Shown one piece after another: positions 50,847-58,944 of a stretch of 64,000 nucleotides of DNA. A program made the translations under genes and the position numbers. The notes beneath the pieces were generated by a model. It worked only from the letters and a program-made list of their open reading frames with translations, was not told the DNA's origin and did not search any database. Each line of letters opens with the position of its first letter. Within the stretch, counting starts at the first letter, position 1. This stretch comes from Kribbella sp. VKM Ac-2568 (lineage in GTDB: Bacteria > Actinomycetota > Actinomycetes > Propionibacteriales > Kribbellaceae). The DNA is taken from positions 62,001-126,000 of the forward strand of contig NZ_SLVF01000017.1 in assembly GCF_004345365.1 (NCBI RefSeq), in the 5' to 3' direction.

Positions 50847-50964
50847 GATTCGCACAGTAGCGGGTACGCCCGCGGGCGGCAGTGGCAGCGCGACTCGCCG
50901 ATGTGGCCGACGCCACGATGGTTGCGTTTCGCCACGATCTTCGGCACGGTCGTAGCGCAATCCC

Positions 50965-51185
50965 CCTAGCTGGCCGTTCGTGCTGCTCGCCTCGGGCTTC
51001 GTCGTGTACGTGCTCTGGCTCGCGGTTGCCAAGGGCATCCAATGGCTGTCGAACACTGGTGGATCTCGTGGACGCCGTTCGTCGGCATGTTCATCGCGCG
51101 GATCAGCCGCGGCCGGACGATCCGCCAGTTCGTCACCGGCGTCATGCTGGTGCCGTCGCTGGTCAGCCTGATGCGCGAGCCGTAG
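50965..51185 (+). pseudogene. BCCT-family transporter relic
   Basis: Two pieces of a betaine/choline/carnitine transporter lie in different frames. The first (about 50970-51033) reads FVLLASGFVVYVLWLAVAK, like an early membrane helix. The second (51042-51185) reads EHWWISWTPFVGMFIARISRGRTIRQFV, the BCCT signature region, and ends with a stop after VSLMREP. A normal BCCT protein has over 500 residues and twelve helices, so most of the gene is missing and the frame is broken. This explains the gap 50847-51245 between two healthy genes. Confidence 0.72.
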
Positions 51186-51192
51186 GAATAAA

Positions 51193-51204
51193 TTGAGTGT
51201 TCAA
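51193..51204. promoter_or_regulatory. TTGAGTGTTCAA palindrome upstream of the DODA gene
   Basis: TTGA-GTGT-TCAA is a 12-bp site in an AT-rich patch 41 bp before the dioxygenase ATG. MarR-family repressors often bind TTGAAC-type palindromes of this sort. No MarR gene is present nearby. The site is just downstream of the BCCT relic. Confidence 0.4.
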
Positions 51205-51245
51205 CTACATTGGAAGGAGAAAGAACCCGAGAGGCGGAGACGACG

Positions 51246-52043
51246 ATGAGTGACACCCTGCATGTCAGCCGGACGCCGGTGCTGTACCTGAGCCACGGCG
51301 CGCCGCCGCTGGCCGACGACCGGCAGTGGACGGCAGAGCTCGCCGCTGTCTCCGCCGGCTTCACCAAGCCGAAGGCGATCCTGATCGTGTCGGCACACTG
51401 GGAGGCGGCGCCGCTCACCCTCGCCGCGACCGAGACCGTGCCGCTGCTGTACGACTTCTGGGGCTTCCCGGAGCGCTACTACCAGGTCCAGTACGCCGCC
51501 CCGGGCGCGCCGGAGCTCGCCGACCAGGTCCGCAAACTGCTGCACTCCCCCGCGACTCCCGTGTACGACGACCCGACGCGCGGGCTGGACCACGGCGCAT
51601 ACGTGCCGTTGAAGGAGATGTACCCCGAGGCGGACATCCCCGTCCTGCAGGTGTCGATGCCCACGCTGGACCCGAAGCAGTTGTTCGACATCGGCCGCAA
51701 ACTGGCGCCGCTCCGCGACCAGGGCGTGCTGATCGTCGGCAGCGGGTTCACCACGCACAACCTGAGCGCGGTCAACCTCGGCGGCTCGCCCGACGGCGCC
51801 GCACCGAACTGGTCGATCGAGTTCGACGACTGGGCCAGGCGAGCACTCGCCGCCCAAGACATCGACTCGCTGATCGACTTCCTGCACAAGGGACCGGCCG
51901 CCTCGATCGCACACCCGCGGACCGAGCACTTCGCGCCGCTGTTCGTGTCGCTCGGCGCCGCCGAGGACTCGGTCGGCTCGGCCGACACCGTGGTGGACGG
52001 CTTCTGGTACGGCCTGTCCAAGCGCTCCTGGCAGCTCGGCTGA
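51246..52043 (+). CDS. DODA-type extradiol ring-opening dioxygenase (LigB fold)
   Basis: This 265-residue protein belongs to the class III extradiol family with YgiD and plant DOPA dioxygenase. Metal ligands are expected in LSHGAPP (His), VSAHWEA (His) and the late IAHPRTEHFAPLFV; GLDHGAYVPLKEMYPEADIPVLQVS is the family core. It would open a catechol-type ring with Fe(II) or Zn. GGAG lies 8 nt before ATG 51246. A palindrome upstream suggests control by a MarR-like repressor. A long hairpin terminator follows. Confidence 0.93.
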   Translation: MSDTLHVSRTPVLYLSHGAPPLADDRQWTAELAAVSAGFTKPKAILIVSAHWEAAPLTLAATETVPLLYDFWGFPERYYQVQYAAPGAPELADQVRKLLHSPATPVYDDPTRGLDHGAYVPLKEMYPEADIPVLQVSMPTLDPKQLFDIGRKLAPLRDQGVLIVGSGFTTHNLSAVNLGGSPDGAAPNWSIEFDDWARRALAAQDIDSLIDFLHKGPAASIAHPRTEHFAPLFVSLGAAEDSVGSADTVVDGFWYGLSKRSWQLG

Positions 52044-52054
52044 CCGTTCCTGCC

Positions 52055-52104
52055 CTTGCGTCCGAAGAACCGAGGGCTATGACCTCGGCTTCTTCGGACG
52101 CAAG
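52055..52104. terminator. Long bidirectional hairpin terminator
   Basis: CTTGCGTCCGAAGAA (52055-52069) pairs perfectly with TTCTTCGGACGCAAG (52090-52104), and CCGAGG/CCTCGG extend the stem inward past one bulged C, leaving the 7-nt loop GCTATGA. It separates the convergent dioxygenase and strictosidine-synthase-like genes. Confidence 0.9.
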
Positions 52105-52118
52105 CGGGTTGGCGGACA

Positions 52119-53105
52119 CTAGCGGGTTGGGGTGTCGAAGGTCGCGAGGTGGGTGGTGCCGATGCTGCTCAGCCACACCTTCCCGTCGCGCTCCCGTACT
52201 CCGGTGGGCATCCGGAAGTCCGGGTGCTTGCCCCGGAGATCGTGGACCAGGTTCCCGTCGTCGTCGTACGCCTGGATCTCGATGATGTCGGCCGCCTTCG
52301 GCTTCAGCGACTCGGGCAGGCCCCAGACCACCTTGCGCAGTACCGGCGGTTTGGGCAGCAGGAAGTCCAGCAGGGCGTTGCGCGGTGAGCCGACCGCGAC
52401 CCAGATCAGCCCGTCCGAGCCGCGCGCGATGTTGTCCGGCAGGCCGGGGATCCTCGTGACCAGTTCGGGCTCGGCGTCCTCGGTGGTCAGGTCGAGCTTG
52501 AACAGGCCGTAGCTCGCGGTCTCGGCGAAGAACAACGTGGTCTGGTCACCGCTCAGCGCGACCCCGTTGGGGAACGAGCGGTTCGTCGTCAGGCGGGTGA
52601 GCTCGCCGGCCGGGGTGAGCCGGTAGAGGCTGCCAGTGCTGGAGTGCTCGAGCAGGTCCGCCATCCACTCGTCGATGCCGAACCGGGTGGACGAGTCGGT
52701 GAAGTAGATCGTGCCGTCGGGCAGGATGTCCGCGTTGTTGCAGAATTTCATCGGCCGGCCGTCGATCTCGGCGAGCAGCGTGGTGATCCGCCCGTCCTTG
52801 TCGAGCGTCAGCAGCCCGCGGTTCGCGTCGCAGATCAGCACCTTGCCATCCGGGAGCCACTCCAGGCCGAGCGGACGCCCACCGGTGTCGGCCAGCACGC
52901 TGATCGCGCTGCCGTCGGCACTGACCCGGAGGATCCGGCCGTCCAGCAGGCCGGTCAGGACGCTGCCGTCCTCGTCGATCAACGCGTCCTCGGGTCCGGT
53001 GCCCGGCAACCCGACGGTCCGTACTTCGATCCGCTGCGGTTGGCGGGCCACGGGAGCGGCCGGAGGTGTCCAGCGAACAGGAGCGATGCTCGACTTCGGG
53101 CTCAT
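52119..53105 (-). CDS. SMP-30/strictosidine-synthase-like beta-propeller protein
   Basis: This 328-residue six-bladed propeller has GPEDALIDEDGSVLTG, LGLEWLPDGKVLICDANRGLL, IYFTDSSTRF (strictosidine-synthase-like block, about residue 135), FPNGVALSGDQTTLFFAET and LPDNIARGSDGLIWVAV. Relatives are lactonases or esterases of the APMAP type; the calcium-binding Asn/Asp positions look present. TACTGT ends 6 nt before the ATG, indicating a leaderless start. No signal peptide is seen. Confidence 0.88.
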   Translation of the reverse strand: MSPKSSIAPVRWTPPAAPVARQPQRIEVRTVGLPGTGPEDALIDEDGSVLTGLLDGRILRVSADGSAISVLADTGGRPLGLEWLPDGKVLICDANRGLLTLDKDGRITTLLAEIDGRPMKFCNNADILPDGTIYFTDSSTRFGIDEWMADLLEHSSTGSLYRLTPAGELTRLTTNRSFPNGVALSGDQTTLFFAETASYGLFKLDLTTEDAEPELVTRIPGLPDNIARGSDGLIWVAVGSPRNALLDFLLPKPPVLRKVVWGLPESLKPKAADIIEIQAYDDDGNLVHDLRGKHPDFRMPTGVRERDGKVWLSSIGTTHLATFDTPTR

Positions 53106-53227
53106 GACCCGACAGTAACGGCTGACGCCGTCAACAGATCGAAAACAATCCGGAAGGGGTGCCGGACAGAGTGAGGGCCATCAGAACTCTCCAGCCCAGT
53201 TCTCACTCAGTCCTGAAGGAGCCCACG

Positions 53228-53647
53228 ATGTTCACCTTCACCCGTACCGTCGAAGCAGCCCCGGACCAGGTGGTCCGTTCCTTCACCGACCCGGCGTACT
53301 TCGCGCAGTGGTTCGTCGCGGAAGGTTTCACCACGCCGGCCGATCGCGTCGCCATCGATGTCCGTCCAGGCGGGACCATCTCGGCGGTCTTCGTTGCCAC
53401 GCAGGACGGCACCGAGGTCCCGTTCTCCTTGAAGTTCGGTGATCTCGATGTGCCCCGGACCCTCGTCATCCATCTGTCCGGGCCTGACGAGGTCGTCACT
53501 GTGACGTTGCGCGAACTCGCGGCGGACCGGACCGAGCTGACCTACCACAGCTCCGGCCTGACCCCGGAACAGCAGTCCGAGGTCGAGTCCGGCGTATCCC
53601 ACATGCTCGACCTACTGGCCGAATCGCACCGCTCGGACCCGGCCTGA
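53228..53647 (+). CDS. SRPBCC (AHSA1-like) family protein
   Basis: This 139-residue helix-grip protein begins FTFTRTVEAAPDQVVRSFTDPAYFAQWFV and contains VAIDVRPGGTI and VTVTLRELAADRTELTYHSSG, as in activator-of-Hsp90-like SRPBCC proteins that bind hydrophobic ligands. AAGGAG lies 7 nt before ATG 53228. In related genomes such genes follow an ArsR regulator; here it stands alone. Ligand unknown. Confidence 0.9.
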   Translation: MFTFTRTVEAAPDQVVRSFTDPAYFAQWFVAEGFTTPADRVAIDVRPGGTISAVFVATQDGTEVPFSLKFGDLDVPRTLVIHLSGPDEVVTVTLRELAADRTELTYHSSGLTPEQQSEVESGVSHMLDLLAESHRSDPA

Positions 53648-53686
53648 GCCGCACTACTCGCTCAGCCGGGTCGCTTGGTGGGCGCG

Positions 53687-54190
53687 CTACTCGCCCGTGG
53701 AGCCGTCCAGGCGTTCGCGGAGGAGGTCGGCGTGGCCGTTGTGGCGGGCGTACTCCTCGATCATGTGAGCGAGCACCCAGCGCAGCGTGTACCGCTTGCC
53801 GTTGTCCTCGACGGTGTGCCCGGGATCAAGATCCTTGACCACCGATCGCGCTCGCTCGACGGCTTCGTCGTACCGGTGCAGGTCCGCGTGGTACTGCGCG
53901 GGGTCCAGACCGATCCAGTCGCCTTCGGGATTCTCGGGCGAGGAGTACGCGTAGACGACCGGCTCGTCGGTGAAGGTGCCGACCGACCAGTCGAGCTCGA
54001 CCTCGGTCAGGTGCCGGATCAGGCCGTGCAGCGTCATCGACGAGGGGTCGATCGCCGCGGTGCCGAGCTGCACCGGGGTCAGGCCTTCGCACTTCCAGCG
54101 GAGCGTGGCGCGCTGGAAGTCGAGAAAGCCGACCAGCGTCTCCTTCTCCCCCGCGTCCGTGGGCGGATCAGGTCTGCCGTTGAGGTCCAT
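53687..54190 (-). CDS. DinB family protein (DUF664)
   Basis: This 167-residue four-helix protein has the DUF664 pattern ETLVGFLDFQRATLRWKCEGLTPVQL, LHGLIRHLTEVELDWSV and VLAHMIEEYARHNGHADLLRERLDG. The three metal ligand histidines are His in LIRHLTEVE and the two in HMIEEYARHNGH. Actinobacterial members include mycothiol-dependent transferases. TAGGTT ends 6 nt before the ATG, so it is probably leaderless. Confidence 0.92.
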   Translation of the reverse strand: MDLNGRPDPPTDAGEKETLVGFLDFQRATLRWKCEGLTPVQLGTAAIDPSSMTLHGLIRHLTEVELDWSVGTFTDEPVVYAYSSPENPEGDWIGLDPAQYHADLHRYDEAVERARSVVKDLDPGHTVEDNGKRYTLRWVLAHMIEEYARHNGHADLLRERLDGSTGE

Positions 54191-54250
54191 GCCCGGAACC
54201 TACCGTCCAGAACCGACAGCCGCTGACCAACGGCAGTTGGCCTGGCTGCG

Positions 54251-55642
54251 TCAGGTGGGCCCCGGGCTGCCTAGGAGGTGGCGGGTGAGGGTGTCCTGGG
54301 AGGAGAGGAGTTCGCCGGCGGCGGCGCGGAGTTCGGCATCACCGACCGAGCCGGATCCGTTCTCAGCGGCGAGCAGCACGGCACGCCGTACGAGCTCTCT
54401 CGCGAACGAGGCGGTGGTTCCTTCGGTCTGGGCGACCACCTCGTCGACGGCGGACTGGCTGAACTCGAGTCCGGGTCCGTAGAGCGACAGCAGGCGCGCC
54501 CGCCCTTCGGAGTCCGGCAGTGGCACCTCCACCGCGAGGTCGATCCGCCCCGGCCGCTGCACCAGCGCGGGCTCGAGGACGTCCGCGCGGTTGGTCGTGA
54601 GCAGGAAGGCCACGTCCGCTTCCTCGGCAAGACCGTCCATCTCGTTGAGCACCTGGAAGAGCAGGGCGTTGCCGCCTTGGAAGTGGTCCCGCGATTCGGC
54701 GATCAGGTCACAGTCCTCCAGCACAACCAGCGCCGGCTCGAGCATCCGGGCGAGCGCACAAGCCTCAGCGATGTACCTGATGCTGATGCCGGCGAGCAGC
54801 ACGACGGTGAACGAGGGGAGCCGGGACAGCAGATACCGGACCGTGTGGGTCTTGCCCGTCCCCGGCGGTCCGTAGAGGAGGACTCCACGGCGAAGATGCT
54901 GGCCCGCGCGCAGCAGCGTCTCGCGGTGTTCCGCGACGCCGATCACCTCACGTTCGACCCGCTCGAGGACGCCCGGCGGCAGCACCACGTCGTCCCTGCT
55001 GAGGCTCGGCCGCCGGTGCAGCAGGAACGGCCCGACGCCCTTGCCGAAGTCGTGCCCCTCGAAGGACACCACCTTGCCGCGGAACACGTTGTGCTCCTGG
55101 ATGAGATCGGGCAGAGCACGCAGGAAGCGCTCTCCGGCTACCTTGCCGGTGGCAAGCACCTCCAGCTGCACGGTCATCCGGCCGTACTGCGGGTTGGCCT
55201 TGCGCAGCAGCGCGACGTACCGGTCGTCGCCCTGGACACCGAGGTAGAACCCGAAGGCGACGCAGTCCATCCGCTCATCCACGTCGACGGAGATCCGCTC
55301 GTAGTCGACCGCACCCACACCGTACTGGCGTTGCTCGGCGACCTCGAGCAGTTCCGACAGGGTGTAGTGGTTCCGGTCCTGTCCGGCCAGCCCGATCACC
55401 TCGAAGGTGTCGAACCACGCCTCCAGCGCCAGTTGCACGTTCGGTAGGTCGAACGCCGGGAACCCGGACTCGACCACCGGCAGCCCCTCCGGATCGACGC
55501 CGAGATGAGCCAGCAACCGCTCTCTCAAGTTCTCCCGGCCCGCCCCGACCCGCGGCAACTGCATCCGCTCCAGGAACCCGGTGAACAACCTGGCGAACTC
55601 GTCGATCTCTTCGCGCTCGCGTAACTGCTCGTGCTCGGGCAT
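54251..55642 (-). CDS. AAA family ATPase, BCS1/SpoVK-like
   Basis: This 463-residue protein has one AAA domain in its C-terminal half: Walker A GPPGTGKT (about residues 257-264), Walker B LVVLEDCDLI, sensor 1 LLTTNR and Arg finger region VQRPGRIDLAVEVPLP. The N-terminal 240 residues are a poorly characterised substrate domain beginning HEQLREREEIDEFARLFTGFLER. It has no transmembrane segment, unlike mitochondrial BCS1. GGGGGA lies about 5 nt before ATG 55642; longer frames overlap the divergent gene. It stands alone, and its client is unknown. Confidence 0.88.
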   Translation of the reverse strand: MPEHEQLREREEIDEFARLFTGFLERMQLPRVGAGRENLRERLLAHLGVDPEGLPVVESGFPAFDLPNVQLALEAWFDTFEVIGLAGQDRNHYTLSELLEVAEQRQYGVGAVDYERISVDVDERMDCVAFGFYLGVQGDDRYVALLRKANPQYGRMTVQLEVLATGKVAGERFLRALPDLIQEHNVFRGKVVSFEGHDFGKGVGPFLLHRRPSLSRDDVVLPPGVLERVEREVIGVAEHRETLLRAGQHLRRGVLLYGPPGTGKTHTVRYLLSRLPSFTVVLLAGISIRYIAEACALARMLEPALVVLEDCDLIAESRDHFQGGNALLFQVLNEMDGLAEEADVAFLLTTNRADVLEPALVQRPGRIDLAVEVPLPDSEGRARLLSLYGPGLEFSQSAVDEVVAQTEGTTASFARELVRRAVLLAAENGSGSVGDAELRAAAGELLSSQDTLTRHLLGSPGPT

Positions 55643-55709
55643 CGGGTCCCCCAGTTCGGATGGTGGCCGTACCGGAGGATCCTCCGATACGGCGTATAGG
55701 CTCTCCACC

Positions 55710-56528
55710 ATGACATCGACTGAGTCCACTGCCCGTCCGTACAGCACTTTCCCGGTACGGATCGGCGTTCAGGTTCAGCCCCAGCACGCCGAGTACGCCG
55801 ACATCCGGCGGACCGTCGCCGCGGCCGAGGAGATCGGCGTCGACGTGGCGTTCAACTGGGACCACTTCTACCCGCTCTCGGGTGAGCCGGACGGCCTGCA
55901 CTTCGAGGCCTGGACCATGCTCGCCGCCTGGGCGGAAGCGACCGAACGGGTCGAGATCGGCGCCCTGGTCACCTGCAACTCCTACCGCAACCCCGACCTG
56001 CTCGCCGACATGGCGCGGACGGTCGACCACATCAGCGACGGCCGGCTGATCCTCGGCATCGGGTCCGGCTGGTTCCAGCGGGACTACGACGAGTACGGCT
56101 ACGAGTTCGGTACGGCGGGCGGCCGGCTGGACGCGCTCGGCGAGGCGCTGCCGCGGATCGAGCAGCGCTGGACCAAGCTCAACCCGAAGCCGACCCGCGA
56201 CATCCCGGTGCTGATCGGCGGTGGCGGCGAGAAGAAGACGCTGAAGCTCGTCGCGCAGCACGCGAACATCTGGCACGGCTTCGGCGACGCCGAGACGATC
56301 GCGCACAAGCACGACGTGCTCGACGGGCACTGCAAGACGATCGGCCGCGACCCGGGCGAGATCGAGCGCTCGGCCGGCGTCGGCGACAAGACCCCCGAGG
56401 AGCTGGGCAAGTCCCTGCTCGACGTGGGCACCCGGCTGTTCACCATCAGCACCTCCGGCCCGGACTACGACCTCGGCCTGGTCCGCGACTGGGTCGCCTG
56501 GCGCGACGAGGTCAACGGCCAGGTCTGA
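55710..56528 (+). CDS. LLM class F420-dependent oxidoreductase
   Basis: This 272-residue TIM-barrel protein has RIGVQVQPQHAEYADIRRTVAAAEEIGVDVAFNWDHF (seen around residues 17-53), VEIGALVTCNSYRNPDLLADMARTVDHISDGRLILGIGSGW and GGGGEKKTLKLVAQHANIWHGF, as in F420-dependent TIGR03560-like enzymes. TAGGCT ends 7 nt before ATG 55710, so the mRNA is probably leaderless. It is divergent from the AAA ATPase gene and ends in a strong hairpin terminator. Confidence 0.93.
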   Translation: MTSTESTARPYSTFPVRIGVQVQPQHAEYADIRRTVAAAEEIGVDVAFNWDHFYPLSGEPDGLHFEAWTMLAAWAEATERVEIGALVTCNSYRNPDLLADMARTVDHISDGRLILGIGSGWFQRDYDEYGYEFGTAGGRLDALGEALPRIEQRWTKLNPKPTRDIPVLIGGGGEKKTLKLVAQHANIWHGFGDAETIAHKHDVLDGHCKTIGRDPGEIERSAGVGDKTPEELGKSLLDVGTRLFTISTSGPDYDLGLVRDWVAWRDEVNGQV

Positions 56529-56537
56529 CCACCTGCC

Positions 56538-56577
56538 GCCCGCGGTCCGCAGTACCGGCGTACTCCGGACCGCGGGC
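56538..56577 (+). terminator. Terminator after the LLM oxidoreductase gene
   Basis: GCCCGCGGTCCG (56538-56549) pairs perfectly with CGGACCGCGGGC (56566-56577). Inner AGTAC (56551-56555) and GTACT (56560-56564) extend it around a 4-nt loop past one C-C mismatch. The total is about 17 pairs. The peptide deformylase promoter begins right after it. Confidence 0.88.
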
Positions 56578-56613
56578 GTGGCGGTGGCGCCTGGCTTCGC
56601 TAGGATTTCCGCC

Positions 56614-57222
56614 ATGCCTACGCTGCCTACGAACGGTTCGGTGCTGCCCATCACGCGGTGGGGCGAGGACGTCATGCACCGGCTGAACAAGCCCGTCACC
56701 GAGTTCGGCGAGGACCTGCACAAGCTCGTCGCGGACATGGTCGCGACGATGAACGCCGCCGAAGGTGTCGGCCTGGCCGCGAACCAGGTCGGGGTCGACC
56801 TGCAACTGTTCGTGTTCGACTGCCCCGACAAGGACGGCGTGCAGCACCAGGGCGTCGTCTGCAACCCGGTCGTCGAGCTCCCCGAGGGCAAGGACCGCCA
56901 GTTGGACGAAGGCGAGGAGGGCTGCCTCTCGCTGCCCGGGGCGTTCACCAAGTGCGTCCGCCCGGACTGGGCCCGCGTGACCGGCGTCGACGAGAACGGC
57001 GAACCGGTCACCTACGAAGGCACCGGCCTCTTGGCCCGATGCCTGCAGCACGAGACGGACCATACCCAGGGCACCGTGTTCGGCGACCGCCTCTCCCGCA
57101 AGTACCGCAAGCGCCTCTACGCCGAAGCCGAGGAGCTCGCCCCCGACTACCCGTCCGACTGGCCCGTCTCCCCCATGCTCCACCCCGAGGACCACCAGGA
57201 AGAGGAAGGCCTCAACGCCTGA
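56614..57222 (+). CDS. def: Peptide deformylase
   Basis: This 202-residue metalloenzyme removes the formyl group from nascent proteins. Motif 1 is GVGLAANQ (51-58), motif 2 EGCLSLP with metal ligand Cys104, and motif 3 HETDH (146-150) with both His ligands and catalytic Glu147; Thr replaces the usual Leu in HELDH. A 40-residue acidic C-terminal tail (PEDHQEEEGLNA end) extends beyond the core. TAGGAT ends 7 nt before ATG 56614, a leaderless start. It could be a second def copy; the usual fmt partner is not adjacent. Confidence 0.96.
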   Translation: MPTLPTNGSVLPITRWGEDVMHRLNKPVTEFGEDLHKLVADMVATMNAAEGVGLAANQVGVDLQLFVFDCPDKDGVQHQGVVCNPVVELPEGKDRQLDEGEEGCLSLPGAFTKCVRPDWARVTGVDENGEPVTYEGTGLLARCLQHETDHTQGTVFGDRLSRKYRKRLYAEAEELAPDYPSDWPVSPMLHPEDHQEEEGLNA

Positions 57223-57271
57223 CCTGTACTCCGCGTCCGCCGGAGGCGCGTTCGCACGGCCAGGCGGGCGC

Positions 57272-57829
57272 TCACCACAGGGACGATTTGAGGTCGTCCT
57301 CGAGGATGGTGGCGACGGTCTCGTCGGGGGTCTGGGCGGTGGTGTCCAGCCAGAGGCCTCGGCGGGGTGTGTCGGTGAGGCCGGTCTGCAGAGCTTTGAC
57401 GGCGTCCGCGAGAGTGCCGCCAGGTGGTTGCCAGTCGCGGTAGGAGTTGGAGCCTCGGGCCAGTTCGCGTTCGACGATCGAGTCGACGGACGGGGTCAGG
57501 ACGACCAGGTGCGGCTCGGCCAGGTCGGCGACGGAGTCGAGCCAGCGGGTGACGTCGTCGCCCATCATGATGTCGGAGCAGACGAAGTCGAAGCCGGCCT
57601 CCAGGTAGTGCCGGGCGACAAGGGCGGTTGCTCCGTAGCGGAGGTGGAGTTGGCGGACCGCCCCGTCGGAAGGCTCGGGCGTCATCACCGCTGCCCCGGC
57701 GACGACCGCGTGGTAGAACACGTCGCCGTCGATGGTGGCGGCGGGTGGACCGAGACTGGCGGCGAGCAGTGGGGCGATGGTGGACTTCCCGGCGGCCTGC
57801 ATTCCGGTGATCAGCACGACTTTCCGCAT
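57272..57829 (-). CDS. P-loop AAA/nucleoside-kinase-like phosphotransferase
   Basis: This 185-residue protein starts RKVVLITGMQAAGKSTIAPLLA, with Walker A GMQAAGKST, and has FVCSDIMMGDDVTRWLDSV and LVVLTPSVDSIVERE downstream. It resembles chloramphenicol-phosphotransferase-like or shikimate-kinase-like small P-loop enzymes that phosphorylate a small molecule. An ATG at 57838 is an alternative start. It is divergent from the LacI gene across about 50 bp. Substrate unknown. Confidence 0.83.
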   Translation of the reverse strand: MRKVVLITGMQAAGKSTIAPLLAASLGPPAATIDGDVFYHAVVAGAAVMTPEPSDGAVRQLHLRYGATALVARHYLEAGFDFVCSDIMMGDDVTRWLDSVADLAEPHLVVLTPSVDSIVERELARGSNSYRDWQPPGGTLADAVKALQTGLTDTPRRGLWLDTTAQTPDETVATILEDDLKSSLW

Positions 57830-57881
57830 GACGGCCATCCCATCACGAGCGTCCAACGGTTTTCGGCCATAAACTGCGGCA

Positions 57882-58934
57882 GTGAGTGGAGCGTCGCGAG
57901 GCTCAGGTCCCAGACGGCCGGTCACGCTCGACGATGTCGCGCGGGAGGCGGGTGTCTCGCAGCCGACCGCGTCCCGAGTTCTCAACGGCTCCTCCCGCAA
58001 GGTGGCCGAGAGCTATCGCGAGCGGGTCCTCCACGCGGCCCGCGAGCTCGGGTACACCCCGAATCTCCCCGCCCAGGCGATGGCCCGCGGTACGTCGCGA
58101 ACGATCGCGCTGGTGATCAGCCTGATCTCGGACCCGTACTTCTCCGCGATGGCGGCCGAGATCATGAAGCAGGCGGAGACGCTGGGCCTGCACGTGTCGA
58201 TCGCCGTCACCGAGCGGCAGGCGGATCGCGAGCTCGACCTGGTGCGTGAACTCCGTGGTCAGCAGCCGCGAGCGATCATCCTGGCCGGCTCCGGATACGT
58301 CGATCCGCCGTCCGAGCAGCAACTCGTCGACGAGCTCCAGCGGTACGAGGAGACCGGCGGCCGGGTCGTCCTGATCAGCCGGTCGGACCTGCCGTTCGAG
58401 ACCGTCGACTTCGACAACCACGAAGGAGCCCGGCAGTTGGCACTCCAGCTCGCCGGGCTCGGCTACCAGCGTTGCCTCGTGCTGGGCAGTGGCACTCCCC
58501 TGCTGAGCATGCAGCGACGCGTCGAGGGATTCGTCGCCGGTCTGGAGGAATCGGGGGTCGCGGACGCCGGCTCCCGGGTGCACCACCCCGGCTTCAGCTG
58601 GTCCGGAGCCCGCGAGTTCGTCCTCGGCCTGGGCGACGACCAGCTCCGCGACCTGCAACTGGTGTTCGCCGTCACCGACGACATGGCGCTCGGCGCACTC
58701 GCCGGTCTGCGCGAACGCGGTCTCCGCATCCCCGAAGACCTCGGCGTCGCCGGCTTCGACGACATCACCACGCTCCGGGACGTAGTACCGAACCTCACCA
58801 CCGTCCACGTGGCCCTGGACGCCGTCGCCGAGGAAGCCGTCCACCGAGCCACCACCACCGACGCGAACCCCACTCGCCGAACCGCCCCCGCCTACCCCGT
58901 ACTCCGCGCCAGCACCCCGCCGCTCACGACCTGA
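57882..58934 (+). CDS. LacI family transcriptional regulator
   Basis: This 350-residue repressor has an N-terminal LacI helix-turn-helix (VTLDDVAREAGVSQPTASRVLNGSSRKV, residues 14-41), hinge helix and a periplasmic-binding-like sensor domain (TIALVISLISDPYFSAMAAEIMKQAE, GVAGFDDITTLRDVVPNLTTV). It probably responds to a sugar or nucleoside. GTG is the start; TAAACT ends 6 nt upstream, a leaderless arrangement. No sugar transporter is adjacent; a truncated sugar permease lies at 63.4 kb. Confidence 0.94.
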   Translation: MSGASRGSGPRRPVTLDDVAREAGVSQPTASRVLNGSSRKVAESYRERVLHAARELGYTPNLPAQAMARGTSRTIALVISLISDPYFSAMAAEIMKQAETLGLHVSIAVTERQADRELDLVRELRGQQPRAIILAGSGYVDPPSEQQLVDELQRYEETGGRVVLISRSDLPFETVDFDNHEGARQLALQLAGLGYQRCLVLGSGTPLLSMQRRVEGFVAGLEESGVADAGSRVHHPGFSWSGAREFVLGLGDDQLRDLQLVFAVTDDMALGALAGLRERGLRIPEDLGVAGFDDITTLRDVVPNLTTVHVALDAVAEEAVHRATTTDANPTRRTAPAYPVLRASTPPLTT

Positions 58935-58944
58935 CCTCGCGGCT

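Noticed and set aside
54278..55447. Long plus-strand frame opposite the AAA ATPase gene
   Set aside because: It is a mirror of the sense codons, without a domain or start signal.
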